A stretch of DNA of 64,000 bases from an uncultured Phycisphaerales bacterium (GCA_937995595.1 CALKJW010000034.1:31496-95495), one strand, 5' to 3'. Counted from the stretch's first letter, positions 1 through 8,929 are shown. Notes: generated from the letters alone by a model not told the origin. Program-made: numbers and translations.

Positions 1-706
1 GCCCGATGGCCGACGCCGACGCGCCGGGACCCTCCTCGTCCATCAGTTCGCGCAGCGGCACGCGCAGCAGTCGCCAGCCGTTGTAGATGATCACGCCTGA
101 GGCGAGCAGCGCGGCGTAGTCGTCGGCGCTGGCCCAGCGGCTGGGGCTGTCCGCCTGCGCGCCCGCGCCGCCGGAGACGCGCTCGCCGAAGAGCGCGACC
201 GAGATGCCGACGAACGCCGCGGCGGACGTGATCGCGTCGGAGCGGTGGTGCCAGGCGTCCACCTCGGCCGCGCCGCTGTGCTCCTCGTGCGCGACGCGCA
301 GGACGCGCCGGAACAGCACCTCCTTGACGACGACCACCGCGAGCAGCACGCCGAGCGTGAACGGCGCGGGCGCGTGGTGCGGCGTGATGATCTCGTCGAT
401 CGACTTGACGCCGATGCCGACGCCCGCGGCGAGCACCATCGCCGCGACGACCAGCGCGGCGAGCGACTCGGCCTTGCCGTGCCCCCAGGGGTGGTTCTCG
501 TCGGCGGGGCGCGCGCCGATGCGCAGGCCGCCCCAGATGACCACCGACCCGAGGATGTCGGTCATCGATTCGACCGCGTCGGCCACCAGCGCGTAGGAAT
601 GGCCCACCAGGCCCGCCACGAGTTTGATCGCGGCCAGAGCGACGTTCACCAGCAGGCCGACGACGGCGGTGCGCTGGGCGCGGAGGTTGGCGGGCCGGGC
701 GGACAC
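1..706 (-). CDS. Cation diffusion facilitator (CDF) transporter, C-terminus cut by window edge
   Basis: Inner-membrane divalent-metal/proton antiporter of the CDF family. The visible part is about 235 residues. It shows the TM2 signature HSYALVADAVESMTDILGS, an intracellular loop HPWGHGKAES, and the TM5 metal-site pattern HHRSDAITS, so both halves of the Asp/His zinc site are present. The reading starts at a GTG codon (VSARPANLRAQ), 34 bp after the methyltransferase stop on the same strand; no upstream ATG fits the family start. The cytoplasmic C-terminal domain lies outside the window. Metal specificity (Zn, Fe, Co or Mn) cannot be read from this fragment. The divergent neighbour is a Fur-like regulator, so metal-responsive control is possible but not shown. 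Confidence 0.85.
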   Translation of the reverse strand, partial: MSARPANLRAQRTAVVGLLVNVALAAIKLVAGLVGHSYALVADAVESMTDILGSVVIWGGLRIGARPADENHPWGHGKAESLAALVVAAMVLAAGVGIGVKSIDEIITPHHAPAPFTLGVLLAVVVVKEVLFRRVLRVAHEEHSGAAEVDAWHHRSDAITSAAAFVGISVALFGERVSGGAGAQADSPSRWASADDYAALLASGVIIYNGWRLLRVPLRELMDEEGPGASASAIG

Positions 707-739
707 GCGGCCGGAGTGTACCTCGCCGCGAAGCGTCGG

Positions 740-1525
740 TCAGCCGCGCGCCAGCACGCACACGATGTGGTGCTCGGCCGCTTCCGACTCGCGCAGGGCG
801 GGGGCGTCGGCGTCGGTCCCGGCGATGACGTGGGTCTCGGCGAACCCGGCCTCGCGCAGCGCGTCGCGCAGTTCGGGCACGCTCCACAGCCGCCAGTCGT
901 ACACGAACGCGTCGAACAACTCGGCGATCACCTCGCCGTCGTTCTCGACGCGGAAGTGCAGCGCGTTCTCGACGCGCCCGGTGAACGCGTCGACCCTCCG
1001 CTGCTGCCAGGTGTAGTGGATGCGCTCGCGCGGCTCGCGCCCGGTGTGCGTGCGCTTCACGTGCCCGGTGCGGTACGCCGCGGCCCCGCCGTAGGTGTCG
1101 CACGCGAAGATGCCGCGCGGGTTCAGCCGGCCGCGCGCGGCGCGGAGGTACTCCACCAGTTCGGCCCGCTCGTGCAACTCGCCGATCGAGAAGTTTCCGA
1201 CGAACACCACGTCGGCCGGCTCGGGCCTGGCGATGCTCCGCACGTCGGCGTTGACCAGCCGCAGGCGCGCGGGCTCGATGCCCGCGTTGGCGGCGCGCTG
1301 CGCGGCGTACGCCACCGCCGCGGGGTCGAGGTCGGTCGCGATCGCCCGCGCCGCGGGGTCGGCGATCAGCCACGCGCGCGACAGCGCGGCCGAGCCGGCG
1401 AAGTCCTCCGCCAGCACGCGCGGGCGGGCGCCGTGCAGCCGCCGCAGCATCGCCGCGGCGGTCAGCGGCTCCTGCACGCACAGTTCGTACAACTCCAGCG
1501 GGTGCGGCTCGGTCAGCGCGGGCAT
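740..1525 (-). CDS. Class I SAM-dependent methyltransferase
   Basis: Predicted soluble methyltransferase of 261 residues with a Rossmann fold. The SAM-binding motif I is seen as EDFAGSAALSRAW, followed by an acidic motif II (ATDLDPAAV) and NADV, as in class I enzymes. The substrate is unknown. The chosen ATG (MPALTEPHP) has an AGGAG ribosome site seven bases upstream; the frame stays open further upstream but without family-like sequence. It is followed by the CDF transporter gene, probably as one transcript, and is divergent from the Fur-like gene across about 70 bp. Confidence 0.8.
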   Translation of the reverse strand: MPALTEPHPLELYELCVQEPLTAAAMLRRLHGARPRVLAEDFAGSAALSRAWLIADPAARAIATDLDPAAVAYAAQRAANAGIEPARLRLVNADVRSIARPEPADVVFVGNFSIGELHERAELVEYLRAARGRLNPRGIFACDTYGGAAAYRTGHVKRTHTGREPRERIHYTWQQRRVDAFTGRVENALHFRVENDGEVIAELFDAFVYDWRLWSVPELRDALREAGFAETHVIAGTDADAPALRESEAAEHHIVCVLARG

Positions 1526-1556
1526 GGGTGCTCCTGTCGGGCGGGGCGTGCGTGGG

Positions 1557-1585
1557 TTGCATCGCCGGGGCGGCGGGCGAATACT
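1557..1585 (+). promoter_or_regulatory. Candidate sigma-70-type promoter of the Fur-like gene
   Basis: TTGCAT (1557-1562), a 17-base spacer, then AATACT (1580-1585). The expected transcription start falls about two to four bases before the ATG at 1595, which would give a nearly leaderless mRNA. The pattern is seen directly; activity is inferred. Confidence 0.45.
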
Positions 1586-1594
1586 TGTAAGGCG

Positions 1595-2041
1595 ATGATG
1601 CAGGTTCCCGACGATGTCCGCTCCTATTTTGGCATACGCGGCGTGCGCTGGACGCGCCGGCGCGAGGAGATCTTTGCGGCCCTGTGCGGCTGTGCCGATC
1701 ATCCGACCGCCGAGGAACTGTTCCAGAAGGTGGGCGTTCGGGACACGGGCATCAGCCTCGCGACCGTCTACAGCACGCTGGAGCTCTTCACGCGCCGGGG
1801 GCTGTGCCGGCGGATCGGGGCTGTTCACTCCGCCGACCAGCGCGCCGGCGGTGCGCGGTACGACGCCGACACGCGCGACCACGCCCACGTCATCACCGCC
1901 GACGGGCGCGTGCTCGACCTGCCCGAGGACCTTGGGCGAGAGGTGCTGGCGCGGCTGCCCTCGGACGTGCTCGACGCGGTGCGGTCGCGCACCGGCGTGC
2001 GCGTCGCGCGCGTCGCGATCGAGTTCATCGAGGACGCCTGA
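1595..2041 (+). CDS. Fur-family transcriptional regulator lacking the structural zinc cysteines
   Basis: DNA-binding metal- or peroxide-sensing repressor family, 148 residues, the usual Fur/PerR length. The N-terminal winged helix is clear: TRRREEIFAALCGC, HPTAEEL, then ISLATVYSTLELFTRRGL. The dimerisation domain keeps a HAH motif (DHAHVITADGRVLDL) where canonical Fur has HHHHLVC..CG. Neither CxxC pair is present, so the Zn(Cys)4 structural site is absent. The start is one of two adjacent ATGs (1595 or 1598). The divergent neighbours are a methyltransferase and a metal transporter, which are plausible targets. The effector (Fe, Mn, Zn or peroxide) is not determinable here. Confidence 0.82.
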   Translation: MMQVPDDVRSYFGIRGVRWTRRREEIFAALCGCADHPTAEELFQKVGVRDTGISLATVYSTLELFTRRGLCRRIGAVHSADQRAGGARYDADTRDHAHVITADGRVLDLPEDLGREVLARLPSDVLDAVRSRTGVRVARVAIEFIEDA

Positions 2042-2047
2042 ACGCGC

Positions 2048-2416
2048 TCAGCCCGCGGCGGCCGCCGCCGCGGCGGCCGAGGCCACCACCGCCGCCGACG
2101 TCGCGGCCTGCTGCTGCGCGACCACGTGCCCCGCCGCGGCCTGCGCCGACGCGCTCCCGCCGTTGCTGGTCATGAAGACCATGCCGCCGCTGGAGTTCAC
2201 GCCGCGCTCCCACAGGATCGTCCCGTTGCGCTGGTCGATGCAGTACACGTAGCCGCCGCGGCCGGCGTACAGCTCGGACCCGTGCGTCATGAGCGTGAGC
2301 GGGCTGCCGAACAGCCGCGGCAGTTTGATCCGCCAGACGGTCTTGCCGGTCAGGCGGTCGAGCGCGGCGACGGTGCGACCGGAACCGATGAAGAGCAGGT
2401 CGTGGGTCTCTGGCAT
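2048..2416 (-). CDS. Short PQQ-binding-like beta-propeller repeat protein
   Basis: 122-residue protein with two blades of the PQQ-like propeller type: TVAALDRLTGKTVWRIKLP and GYVYCIDQRNGTILWERGV. A full propeller needs six to eight blades, so this is either a minimal member or works as part of an assembly. The C-terminal 30 residues are almost only Ala, Gln and Val. The start ATG follows a strong GGAGGTGA site. No signal peptide is seen, so it is probably cytoplasmic. It converges with the Fur-like gene (6 bp apart) and is divergent from yajQ. Short PQQ proteins of this kind are common in planctomycetes (recalled, not checked). Confidence 0.65.
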   Translation of the reverse strand: MPETHDLLFIGSGRTVAALDRLTGKTVWRIKLPRLFGSPLTLMTHGSELYAGRGGYVYCIDQRNGTILWERGVNSSGGMVFMTSNGGSASAQAAAGHVVAQQQAATSAAVVASAAAAAAAAG

Positions 2417-2523
2417 GGTCACCTCCGGTGGTACAGCGTACCGCGCCGGCGGGCGTGTGCAAGGGCCGCGGCGGCCGGGGCGCCGGGGTCCCCGCGCCCG
2501 ATCCGGCGGCGGGAACGGGGCGA

Positions 2524-2529
2524 TACGAT
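2524..2529 (+). promoter_or_regulatory. Candidate -10 element of yajQ (leaderless start)
   Basis: TACGAT ends 7 nt before the ATG at 2537. No Shine-Dalgarno sequence lies between them. The spacing predicts transcription starting at or next to the start codon. No clear -35 element is seen. Confidence 0.3.
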
Positions 2530-2536
2530 CGTGCCT

Positions 2537-3037
2537 ATGCCATCCCTCGACATCGTCAGCAAGATCGACTTTGCCGAACTCGACAACGCCGTCAACAACA
2601 CGAAAAAGGCGATCGCGTCGCGCTTCGACTTCCGCAACTCCCCGGTCGAGATCACCGTGGACCGCAAGGAGAAGAAGATCCATATGCACGCCGCCGACGG
2701 CGGCAAACTCGACGCGGTGAAGGACATGTTCGAGTCGGCCGCGATCCGCCGCGGCCTGCAACTCAAGAGTTTCGAGTTCCTGCCGGCCGAGCCCGCGCGC
2801 CACGGCGCAACGGGCGCGATGAAGCGCGACGTGAAACTCAAGGAGGGCCTGACGCCCGAACTGGCCAAGGAGATCGTCAAGATGGTCAAGGAGTCGAAGA
2901 TCAAGGTGCAGGCCTCGATCCAGGGCGACGAGGTGCGCCTGACGGGCAAGCAGATCGACGACCTCCGCGCGGTGATGGCGATGCTCAACGCGGCGGACCT
3001 CAGCCAGCCGCTGCAGTACGTGAACATGAAGAGTTGA
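2537..3037 (+). CDS. yajQ: YajQ family nucleotide/c-di-GMP-binding protein
   Basis: 166 residues, the normal YajQ length. The N-terminus is diagnostic ([20 protein letters not shown]), followed by tandem RRM-like folds with [25 protein letters not shown] and [15 protein letters not shown] segments. The family binds nucleic acids or nucleotides, and the Xanthomonas member is a c-di-GMP effector (established). The role here is unassigned. It stands alone between a divergent PQQ protein and icd. Confidence 0.93.
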   Translation: MPSLDIVSKIDFAELDNAVNNTKKAIASRFDFRNSPVEITVDRKEKKIHMHAADGGKLDAVKDMFESAAIRRGLQLKSFEFLPAEPARHGATGAMKRDVKLKEGLTPELAKEIVKMVKESKIKVQASIQGDEVRLTGKQIDDLRAVMAMLNAADLSQPLQYVNMKS

Positions 3038-3206
3038 GCGCCGAGCGGGCGCACGCCGCCGGCCCGACGTCCACACTGTCGTTCAGTTTGCCCGCTATCC
3101 TGCTGGTCCACGGCCCGCTCCCGCCTCCCCCCGTGCGCCGCGTGCGGGTCGGAACGGGAGGCTCGGGCCCGTTTCCAAGTCGCAGCCTCTTCTTCGGAGC
3201 CCCCCA

Positions 3207-4658
3207 ATGCCCTCAGCGATCTCGATGAAGTCCGGCACGCTCAGCGTCCCCAACGACCCCATCATCCCGTTCATCGAGGGCGACGGCACGGGCCCGGACA
3301 TCTGGCGCGCATCCGTCCGCGTCTTCGACGCCGCAGTCGCCAAGGCCAGCAACGGCAAGAAGAAGATCCACTGGCACGAGGTGCTCGCGGGCGAGAAGGC
3401 CTTCAACAAGACCGGCAACTGGCTGCCCGACCAGACCATCGAGGACTTCAAGAAGTACCTCGTCGGTATCAAGGGCCCGCTGACGACGCCCGTCGGCGGC
3501 GGCATCCGCTCGCTGAACGTCGCGCTCCGCCAGTTGCTCGACCTGTACGTCTGCCTGCGCCCGGTGCGGTGGTTCCAGGGCGTGCCCTCGCCGGTCAAGC
3601 GTCCGCAGGACTGCGACATGGTGATCTTCCGCGAGAACACCGAGGACATCTACGCCGGTATCGAGTGGGCCGCGGGAACGCCCGAGGCCGCCAGGTTTCT
3701 CGCGTTGATGGAGAAGGAGTTCCCCAAGGAGTTCAAGAAGATCCGCTTCGGCTCCGCCGCGGCGGGCGTCGAGTGGGGCAAGGCCATCGGCCATCCGGAG
3801 TTGTACCCCACGCCGCAGGTCGGCATCGGCATCAAGCCCGTGAGCCGGCCCGGCTCGGAGCGGCTGATCCGGGCGGCGATCGAGTACGCGCTGAAGAACA
3901 ACCGGCGGAGCGTGACGTTTGTCCACAAGGGCAACATCATGAAGTTCACCGAGGGCGCGTTCAAGGACTGGGGGTACGACCTCGCCACGTCGTCGTTCCG
4001 CGACAGGGTCGTCACCGAGCGCGAGTCGTGGATCCTGGGGAACAAGGAGGCCAACCCCGACCTGTCGAGCATCGGGAACGCGCGGATGATCGACCCCGGC
4101 TACGACATGATGACGCCCGAGCAGCAGAAGAAGATCGTCGCCGAGGTGGACAACGTGCTCAAACTCTGGCCCACGCACGGGCAGGGCAGGTGGAAGAAGA
4201 TGCTCATGATCCGTGACTCGATCGCGGACATCACACTCCAGCAGGTGCTGACGCGGCCCAAGGACTTCGATGTCATCGCGACGATGAACCTGAACGGCGA
4301 CTACCTGTCGGACGCGCTGGCCGCGCAGATCGGCGGCATCGGCATCGCGCCCGGCGCGAACATCAACTACGTGAGCGGGCACGCGATCTTCGAGGCCACG
4401 CACGGCACCGCGCCCAAGTACGCCAACCTCGACCAGGTGAACCCCGGCTCGGTCATCCTTTCGGGCGAGATGATGCTGCGCTACATGGGCAGCAGCGGCG
4501 ACGCGGAATGGACCAGGGCCGCGGACCTGATCATCAAGGGCATGGACGGCGCGATCGGCGCCAAGACGGTGACGTACGACTTCCACCGCATGATGGAGGG
4601 CGCGACGAAACTCAAGTGCTCCGAGTTCGGCGACGCGGTCATCAAGCACATGGGGTAA
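3207..4658 (+). CDS. icd: Isocitrate dehydrogenase (NADP+), long cyanobacterial-type
   Basis: TCA-cycle enzyme that decarboxylates isocitrate to 2-oxoglutarate. The sequence aligns well with E. coli Icd: the substrate-binding loop [14 protein letters not shown] with the phosphorylatable Ser, [30 protein letters not shown] and [17 protein letters not shown]. The Lys-Tyr pair in HGTAPKY favours NADP over NAD. At 483 residues it is about 65 longer than E. coli. The extra stretch ([18 protein letters not shown] to THGQGRWKK) resembles the insertion in cyanobacterial ICDs. The ATG has a GGAG site upstream. It is monocistronic and followed by a stem-loop. Confidence 0.96.
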   Translation: MPSAISMKSGTLSVPNDPIIPFIEGDGTGPDIWRASVRVFDAAVAKASNGKKKIHWHEVLAGEKAFNKTGNWLPDQTIEDFKKYLVGIKGPLTTPVGGGIRSLNVALRQLLDLYVCLRPVRWFQGVPSPVKRPQDCDMVIFRENTEDIYAGIEWAAGTPEAARFLALMEKEFPKEFKKIRFGSAAAGVEWGKAIGHPELYPTPQVGIGIKPVSRPGSERLIRAAIEYALKNNRRSVTFVHKGNIMKFTEGAFKDWGYDLATSSFRDRVVTERESWILGNKEANPDLSSIGNARMIDPGYDMMTPEQQKKIVAEVDNVLKLWPTHGQGRWKKMLMIRDSIADITLQQVLTRPKDFDVIATMNLNGDYLSDALAAQIGGIGIAPGANINYVSGHAIFEATHGTAPKYANLDQVNPGSVILSGEMMLRYMGSSGDAEWTRAADLIIKGMDGAIGAKTVTYDFHRMMEGATKLKCSEFGDAVIKHMG

Positions 4659-4739
4659 GCGACCTCGCCACAGACCGGCTCCACCGACCCCGGAACGGTC
4701 GGTGCGTCGGACACCTGGCCAGCTTCTCAAACACCAACC

Positions 4740-4763
4740 AGCCCCGGCCCCGTGGTCGGGGCT
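4740..4763 (+). terminator. Stem-loop after icd
   Basis: Arms AGCCCCG (4740-4746) and CGGGGCT (4757-4763) with a 10-base loop, followed by CTTCGTTGTGT, which is only weakly T-rich. A plausible terminator about 80 bp after the icd stop. Confidence 0.45.
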
Positions 4764-4789
4764 CTTCGTTGTGTATCGCTTCGTTCCCA

Positions 4790-5240
4790 TCTCCCGCGGC
4801 GCGGGGAGAGGGGAAAGGCAGAGGGGGACGCAACATGCTTTCCCCTCTCCCCGCGCCAGCGGGGAGAGGTGGCGAGGCCGGAGGCCGAGACGGTGAGGGG
4901 CGCCTTATGAAGCACCCCTCACCGCCCTCGCTGCGCTCGGGCACCTCTCCCCATCTGCGATGGGGAGAGGGGAACGTATGGAGGCAAGAGCATCAACATT
5001 CCCCTCTCCCCGCGCCAGCGGGGAGAGGTGGCGAGGCCGGAGGCCGAGCCGGTGAGGGGCAGTTCTCGATCGACCACGCGCCCCTCACCTGTCGCTGCGC
5101 GACATCCTCTCCCCGTTGAGAGCAACGGGGAGAGGGGAACCAAACCGAATCGCCCCTCACCGCCCTCGCTGCGCTCGGGCACCTCTCCGCAACTGCGATG
5201 GGGAGAGGGGAAAGGGACCCGACTTCCCCTCTCCCCGCGC
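4790..5240. repeat. Array of palindromic repeats with CCCCTCTCCCC / GGTGAGGGGC ends, both orientations
   Basis: Copies of a roughly 60-bp element at 4841-4901 (forward), 4914-4973 (reverse), 5000-5060 (forward), 5080-5139 (reverse) and 5152-5212 (reverse), with partial copies near 4790-4814 and 5224-5240. Each has a hairpin CCCCTCTCCCC-loop-GGGGAGAGG, a variable GAGGCC-type middle, and a CGGTGAGGGGC end. The loop differs between copies (GCGCCAGC, ATCTGCGAT, GTTGAGAGCAAC), while stems are kept by matched sequence. This is a REP/MITE-like family. The region 4659-5348 holds no gene that I can support. No transposase is nearby. Confidence 0.85.
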
Positions 5241-5348
5241 GCCTGCACGCATCTGTACACGCCGCCCGCTCTTGTGCACCGCAAGAGCGGATACGGGCCG
5301 TGAACTGCGTCACGCCAAGACACTCGAACGCCATGGGCACGGCGCTTC

Positions 5349-7286
5349 CTACTCCGCCCCGGCGCGCACCATCGCCAGGTCGTGTGCCCAGTCGTAGGCC
5401 TGGCCCAGGCGCGTCCAGTCGAACTCCCAACTGCGCGCTTCGACGTGGTTGCGCAGGCGGATGCGCTCGCGCCGGTCGAGTTTGCAGAACTCGAGCATGT
5501 GGCGGCAGAGGTCCGCCGCGGCTTCGTGGAACGTCCTGCCGCGCCGACCGAGCACGTAGAGCCCGCCGCCCTCGCGCCCGCACAGGTCGGGGATGGTCTC
5601 CTGCACGTAGCGCCCGAAACCCGAGAGGTCGCTGGTGACCGCGGGCACGCCCATCGCCAGACACTCCAGCGGCGTGTAGCCCCAGGGCTCGTACGCGCTC
5701 GGGAAGATGCCCATGTGACAGCCGCGGACGAACTGCTCGTACTCAAGGCCCCACAGCGGGTTCGTGGGCGTGATGAACTCGGGGTGGTAGACGACCTTCA
5801 CCGGGTCGTCGGCCTGGTTGAACAGCCACAGGCGGCGGATCTGGTTGAGCACTTCGTCCCTGCCGTCGTCCTCGAGCAGGTGGGTGACGACGAGCGGCAA
5901 CTGGTCGGTGCGGAAGGCGTGCTGCGTGCGCCGGAAGCGCAGGTTCCAGTACTCGGGGATCATCTCCTCGAGCGGGACCTTCTGCCTTGCCGCGGCGGTG
6001 CGGAAGAGTTGGTCGCCCAGTTCGCGCGTGATGGCGTCGCAGACGGCGTGGAGTTCGTTGAGGACGCCGCGCTGGCTGAGCGCGCGCGGGTGCAGCGAGC
6101 GCGTGGGCCGCTGGGTCACGATGAAGAACACGACGTTGCGTTCGACACCCTGGGCGCGCAGGCCCTTGAGTTCGGCGTTGAGCCGCGCGAGCGCTTCGAG
6201 GCAGAGGTCGAAGCCCTTGTTCCGCGGCTCGAAACGGCCGGACGTGAAGAAGTACAGCGTCTTGTCGAGGTCGAAGGCGTAACTGGGGAAGAAGTGCCCC
6301 ATGACGAAGCGGTTGATCCGCTCCTTGAACTGCGCGTGGAAGGTCTGGAAGTCGTGCCCGACGTTGTAGTGCTCGATGTTCAGGCCGTTGGCCAGCACCA
6401 TGTCGGGCCTGCGGCCCAGCAGGTGCGCGCACTCCTCGCCGGTGATCGGCGAGACGGTGGTGAACACGTCGCACGCGTGGGCGCAGGCCCGCTCGATGCC
6501 GTGCTGGCAGCGGATGTTGAACTTCTCGGCCTCGTGCGCGTGATCGAGGAACGGCAGGTGGTCGTAGAACCACTCGTCGCCCCACGCGATGGTCCGGCCC
6601 AGTTGCGTGGCGTGGGTGGTGAAGACCGTCGCCGCGGCGAGTTTGGGGTGCTGGCGGTGCAGCATCGGGAGCGCGACGCCGCCGAGCCATTCGTGGAAGT
6701 GCGCGATCAGCCTGCGGTCGGAGCGCCGCCCCTCGGGCGTGCCCTCCGCGGCGCCGGGGCCGATCCACTCGCGTGCCGCGGCGACGAGCAGGCGGCGCAC
6801 CGCCTCGCCGAAGAGGATCGAGCCGTCGATCAGTCCATCGCCAGCGGGCGAGGGGATGCCGTGGTGGTCCCACAGGCGGTACTTGATCTCGTCGAGTTGG
6901 TGCCGCAGCGCCTCGTGCTCGACCAGCAGCACGCGCGGGCGGCCGGGCACGAGCCAGCGGCCGTGACGAACCTGCAGTGCCTCCGCGCCAAGCGCGTCGA
7001 TCACCCTTCCGACCCAGCCGCTGGCCTTGCGTTCCTCGAACTCCAGCGCGGCGCGCGACGGGACATGCGGCCCGACGAGCAGGTAGCGCTCGCGCCAGCG
7101 CCTGACCATCGTCGGCGCCTTGGAGCGGATGACCTGGTAGATGCCGCCGAGTTGGTTGCAGACCTCCCACGAGACCTCGAGCAGCGCGGCACGCGCGGGG
7201 GCGCGCTCGCCGTCGACCACCGGCGGCGCGGACGGCGCGGGGCGCACGCCGCCGAGGCCCATCGCGTTGATGCTGAACTGGCCCAT
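5349..7286 (-). CDS. Glycogen synthase, eukaryotic GT3 type
   Basis: Transfers glucose, probably from UDP-glucose, onto glycogen. The N-terminal motif LLEVSWEVCNQLGGIYQVI (residues 35-53) matches animal/fungal GYS rather than bacterial GT5 GlgA. The C-terminal donor-site motif PSAYEPWGYTPLECLAMG followed by SDLSGFG is also the GYS signature. At 645 residues it is close to the eukaryotic length, without their regulatory phosphorylation tails. Start ATG at 7286, with no clear SD; a second ATG at 7262 is possible. It is the last gene of a minus-strand run that includes ThuA-DUF1080, M60 and an epimerase. GT3 enzymes are known in some Bacteroidetes and planctomycetes. Confidence 0.9.
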   Translation of the reverse strand: MGQFSINAMGLGGVRPAPSAPPVVDGERAPARAALLEVSWEVCNQLGGIYQVIRSKAPTMVRRWRERYLLVGPHVPSRAALEFEERKASGWVGRVIDALGAEALQVRHGRWLVPGRPRVLLVEHEALRHQLDEIKYRLWDHHGIPSPAGDGLIDGSILFGEAVRRLLVAAAREWIGPGAAEGTPEGRRSDRRLIAHFHEWLGGVALPMLHRQHPKLAAATVFTTHATQLGRTIAWGDEWFYDHLPFLDHAHEAEKFNIRCQHGIERACAHACDVFTTVSPITGEECAHLLGRRPDMVLANGLNIEHYNVGHDFQTFHAQFKERINRFVMGHFFPSYAFDLDKTLYFFTSGRFEPRNKGFDLCLEALARLNAELKGLRAQGVERNVVFFIVTQRPTRSLHPRALSQRGVLNELHAVCDAITRELGDQLFRTAAARQKVPLEEMIPEYWNLRFRRTQHAFRTDQLPLVVTHLLEDDGRDEVLNQIRRLWLFNQADDPVKVVYHPEFITPTNPLWGLEYEQFVRGCHMGIFPSAYEPWGYTPLECLAMGVPAVTSDLSGFGRYVQETIPDLCGREGGGLYVLGRRGRTFHEAAADLCRHMLEFCKLDRRERIRLRNHVEARSWEFDWTRLGQAYDWAHDLAMVRAGAE

Positions 7287-7404
7287 CGGGCCAACACTCT
7301 ACCACCGCGCCGGGGACGGCACCGCCCGCGCACCGACGCGGTCGGTTTTCAACGTCCAATAACTGCGGCCGCGCCGCATCGAGTTGTCGCGCGCGTGCCG
7401 GGAG

Positions 7405-8826
7405 TCACTCCAGCGTGCGCACCTTGATGTTCCGGAACCACACCGGGTCGCCGTGGTCCTGCAGCGCGACGTGGCCCGCCGCGCGGGTGGCGAAGGCGGG
7501 CACGCCCCTCCACTTGCTCCGGGCGTGCGCGGCCTTGTACTCGTCGCTCCCGAGGTCAAGGTCTACGACCTTGAAGCCGTTGAGCCAGTGCTCGATCCGC
7601 CCGCCGCGGCAGACGATGCGGGCCTGATTCCACTCGCCTGCGGGTCGGCCGGTGTCGAACGCGCAGCCGGAGACGTCGTAGAAACTGCCGGTGCGCGTGG
7701 TGGGCTTGGCCTTGTCGCCGTGGCGCAGGTCGTCGAGGATCTGGAACTCCGGGCCGGTCTGCCACGGGTAATCGTGGTCCTCGGTGGCGCGGTAGATGAT
7801 GCCGCTGTTTCCACCGGGCGCGACCTTGAACTCCAGCGCCAGTTCAAAGTCGCCGAACTGCTCGTCGGTCACGATGTCGCCGCCCGCCCTGCCCGGCGTG
7901 TAGGCCAGTTCGCCGTCGCGGACCGTCCAGCCCGAGTTTTCCGGCAGCGCTGGCTTGCGGTACCCGCGCCAGCCGGAGGTGGTCCTGCCGTCGAACAGGA
8001 GTCTCCAGCCCGCGGCCTTCTCCTGCGGTGAGAGCGTGTTGTGCGCACGCACGTCGCGCCACCCGGCCGGGAGGGTCACGGCGCCGGTCGCGGCCCACTC
8101 GGCCCCGCGCACCAGCAGCGTGCGGAAGCCCGGCGTGGTGACCGAGGATTTGGTGTCCTCAGCGTTCACCCACACGTGGCCGAGCGGCGTGGCGAACACA
8201 CGGCCCCTGCCGAAGGCGAGCGTGAAGGCCATGGGCTCGTGTCTGCCGGAGCCGCCGGATTCGCCGGAGGACATCGCGCGGGCCAGCAGGCTGTAGCGCG
8301 CATTCTGAGAGTTCACCAGGTCGTGGTACAACTCGTCGCGCGTCGTGAACTCGGCCATGCCGCGCGTGATCGGGTGGTCCCGGTCGACCCACTCGACGCC
8401 GAACTCGTGCACGCGGCCGTGGCCGGTGCCGTCGCGCCACATCAGGCCGAGCATCCGCTCGTAGTCGGCCCAGCCGCGGAAGGCGTTGTTCGCCGCGTGG
8501 ATCGCCACGACGCCGACGCCGCCCTCGACCGCGGCGACGAAGTTGCGCTCGGCGGCATCGCCCCAGCGGCGCGGGTCGTGGATGTCGTTGTAGTCGAGCA
8601 CGAAGAGTCTGTAGGGCGCGAGCGCGGCCGCGTCGGCGAGCGTGCTCGCCGGGTCGTCGGTGATGGTCACCGCGAACCGGCCCGTGGCTTCGAGCGTGTC
8701 GGCGTGCACGCGGCTGGTGTACCGCCAGTTGTGATTGTTGTGCCCGGTTATAAGCAGCGTGGGGATCGGCTCGGGCGCGGCGACGACAGCGGCGAGCAAT
8801 GCCGCGGCGGCTTCGACGATGAACAT
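7405..8826 (-). CDS. ThuA domain-DUF1080 (3-keto-disaccharide hydrolase) fusion, secreted
   Basis: 473-residue two-domain protein. An N-terminal hydrophobic segment (MFIVEAAAALLAAVVAAPEP) looks like a signal peptide. Residues about 22-225 form a ThuA-like glutamine-amidotransferase fold (LLITGHNNHNWRYTS, GVGVVAIHAANNAF, HPITRGM). Residues about 255-470 form a DUF1080 beta-sandwich (GWRLLFDGRTTSGWRGY, GDFELALEFKV, NSGIIYR, EFQILDD, GEWNQARIV, HWLNG). DUF1080 members hydrolyse 3-keto-glycosides; ThuA acts in trehalose utilisation. The start ATG at 8826 has AGGAG eight bases upstream. The fusion and the epimerase/M60 neighbours suggest periplasmic sugar or glycan breakdown. Confidence 0.88.
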   Translation of the reverse strand: MFIVEAAAALLAAVVAAPEPIPTLLITGHNNHNWRYTSRVHADTLEATGRFAVTITDDPASTLADAAALAPYRLFVLDYNDIHDPRRWGDAAERNFVAAVEGGVGVVAIHAANNAFRGWADYERMLGLMWRDGTGHGRVHEFGVEWVDRDHPITRGMAEFTTRDELYHDLVNSQNARYSLLARAMSSGESGGSGRHEPMAFTLAFGRGRVFATPLGHVWVNAEDTKSSVTTPGFRTLLVRGAEWAATGAVTLPAGWRDVRAHNTLSPQEKAAGWRLLFDGRTTSGWRGYRKPALPENSGWTVRDGELAYTPGRAGGDIVTDEQFGDFELALEFKVAPGGNSGIIYRATEDHDYPWQTGPEFQILDDLRHGDKAKPTTRTGSFYDVSGCAFDTGRPAGEWNQARIVCRGGRIEHWLNGFKVVDLDLGSDEYKAAHARSKWRGVPAFATRAAGHVALQDHGDPVWFRNIKVRTLE

Positions 8827-8929
8827 GCGCGGACTCCTGACCTGCGACGCGACCCCGCCCCGCACTCAAGTCGGTGCGCAGCATACCACGTCGCAAGATT
8901 GCGCGCCGGTGGACGCTGCGTATCAGCGC

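Noticed and set aside
245..1594. In-frame N-terminal extension of the Fur-like protein by about 450 codons
   Set aside because: It is antisense to the CDF transporter and methyltransferase; the Fur domain starts at 1595 next to a promoter.
2048..2416. Fragment of a larger degenerate PQQ propeller gene
   Set aside because: Strong SD and clean start/stop; no further propeller blades in neighbouring frames.
3073..3101. Promoter for icd around TATCCT
   Set aside because: No acceptable -35 hexamer at 16-18 bp; evidence too thin.
4790..5240. CRISPR array
   Set aside because: Repeats are of both orientations, have variable internal loops, irregular spacing and no cas genes.
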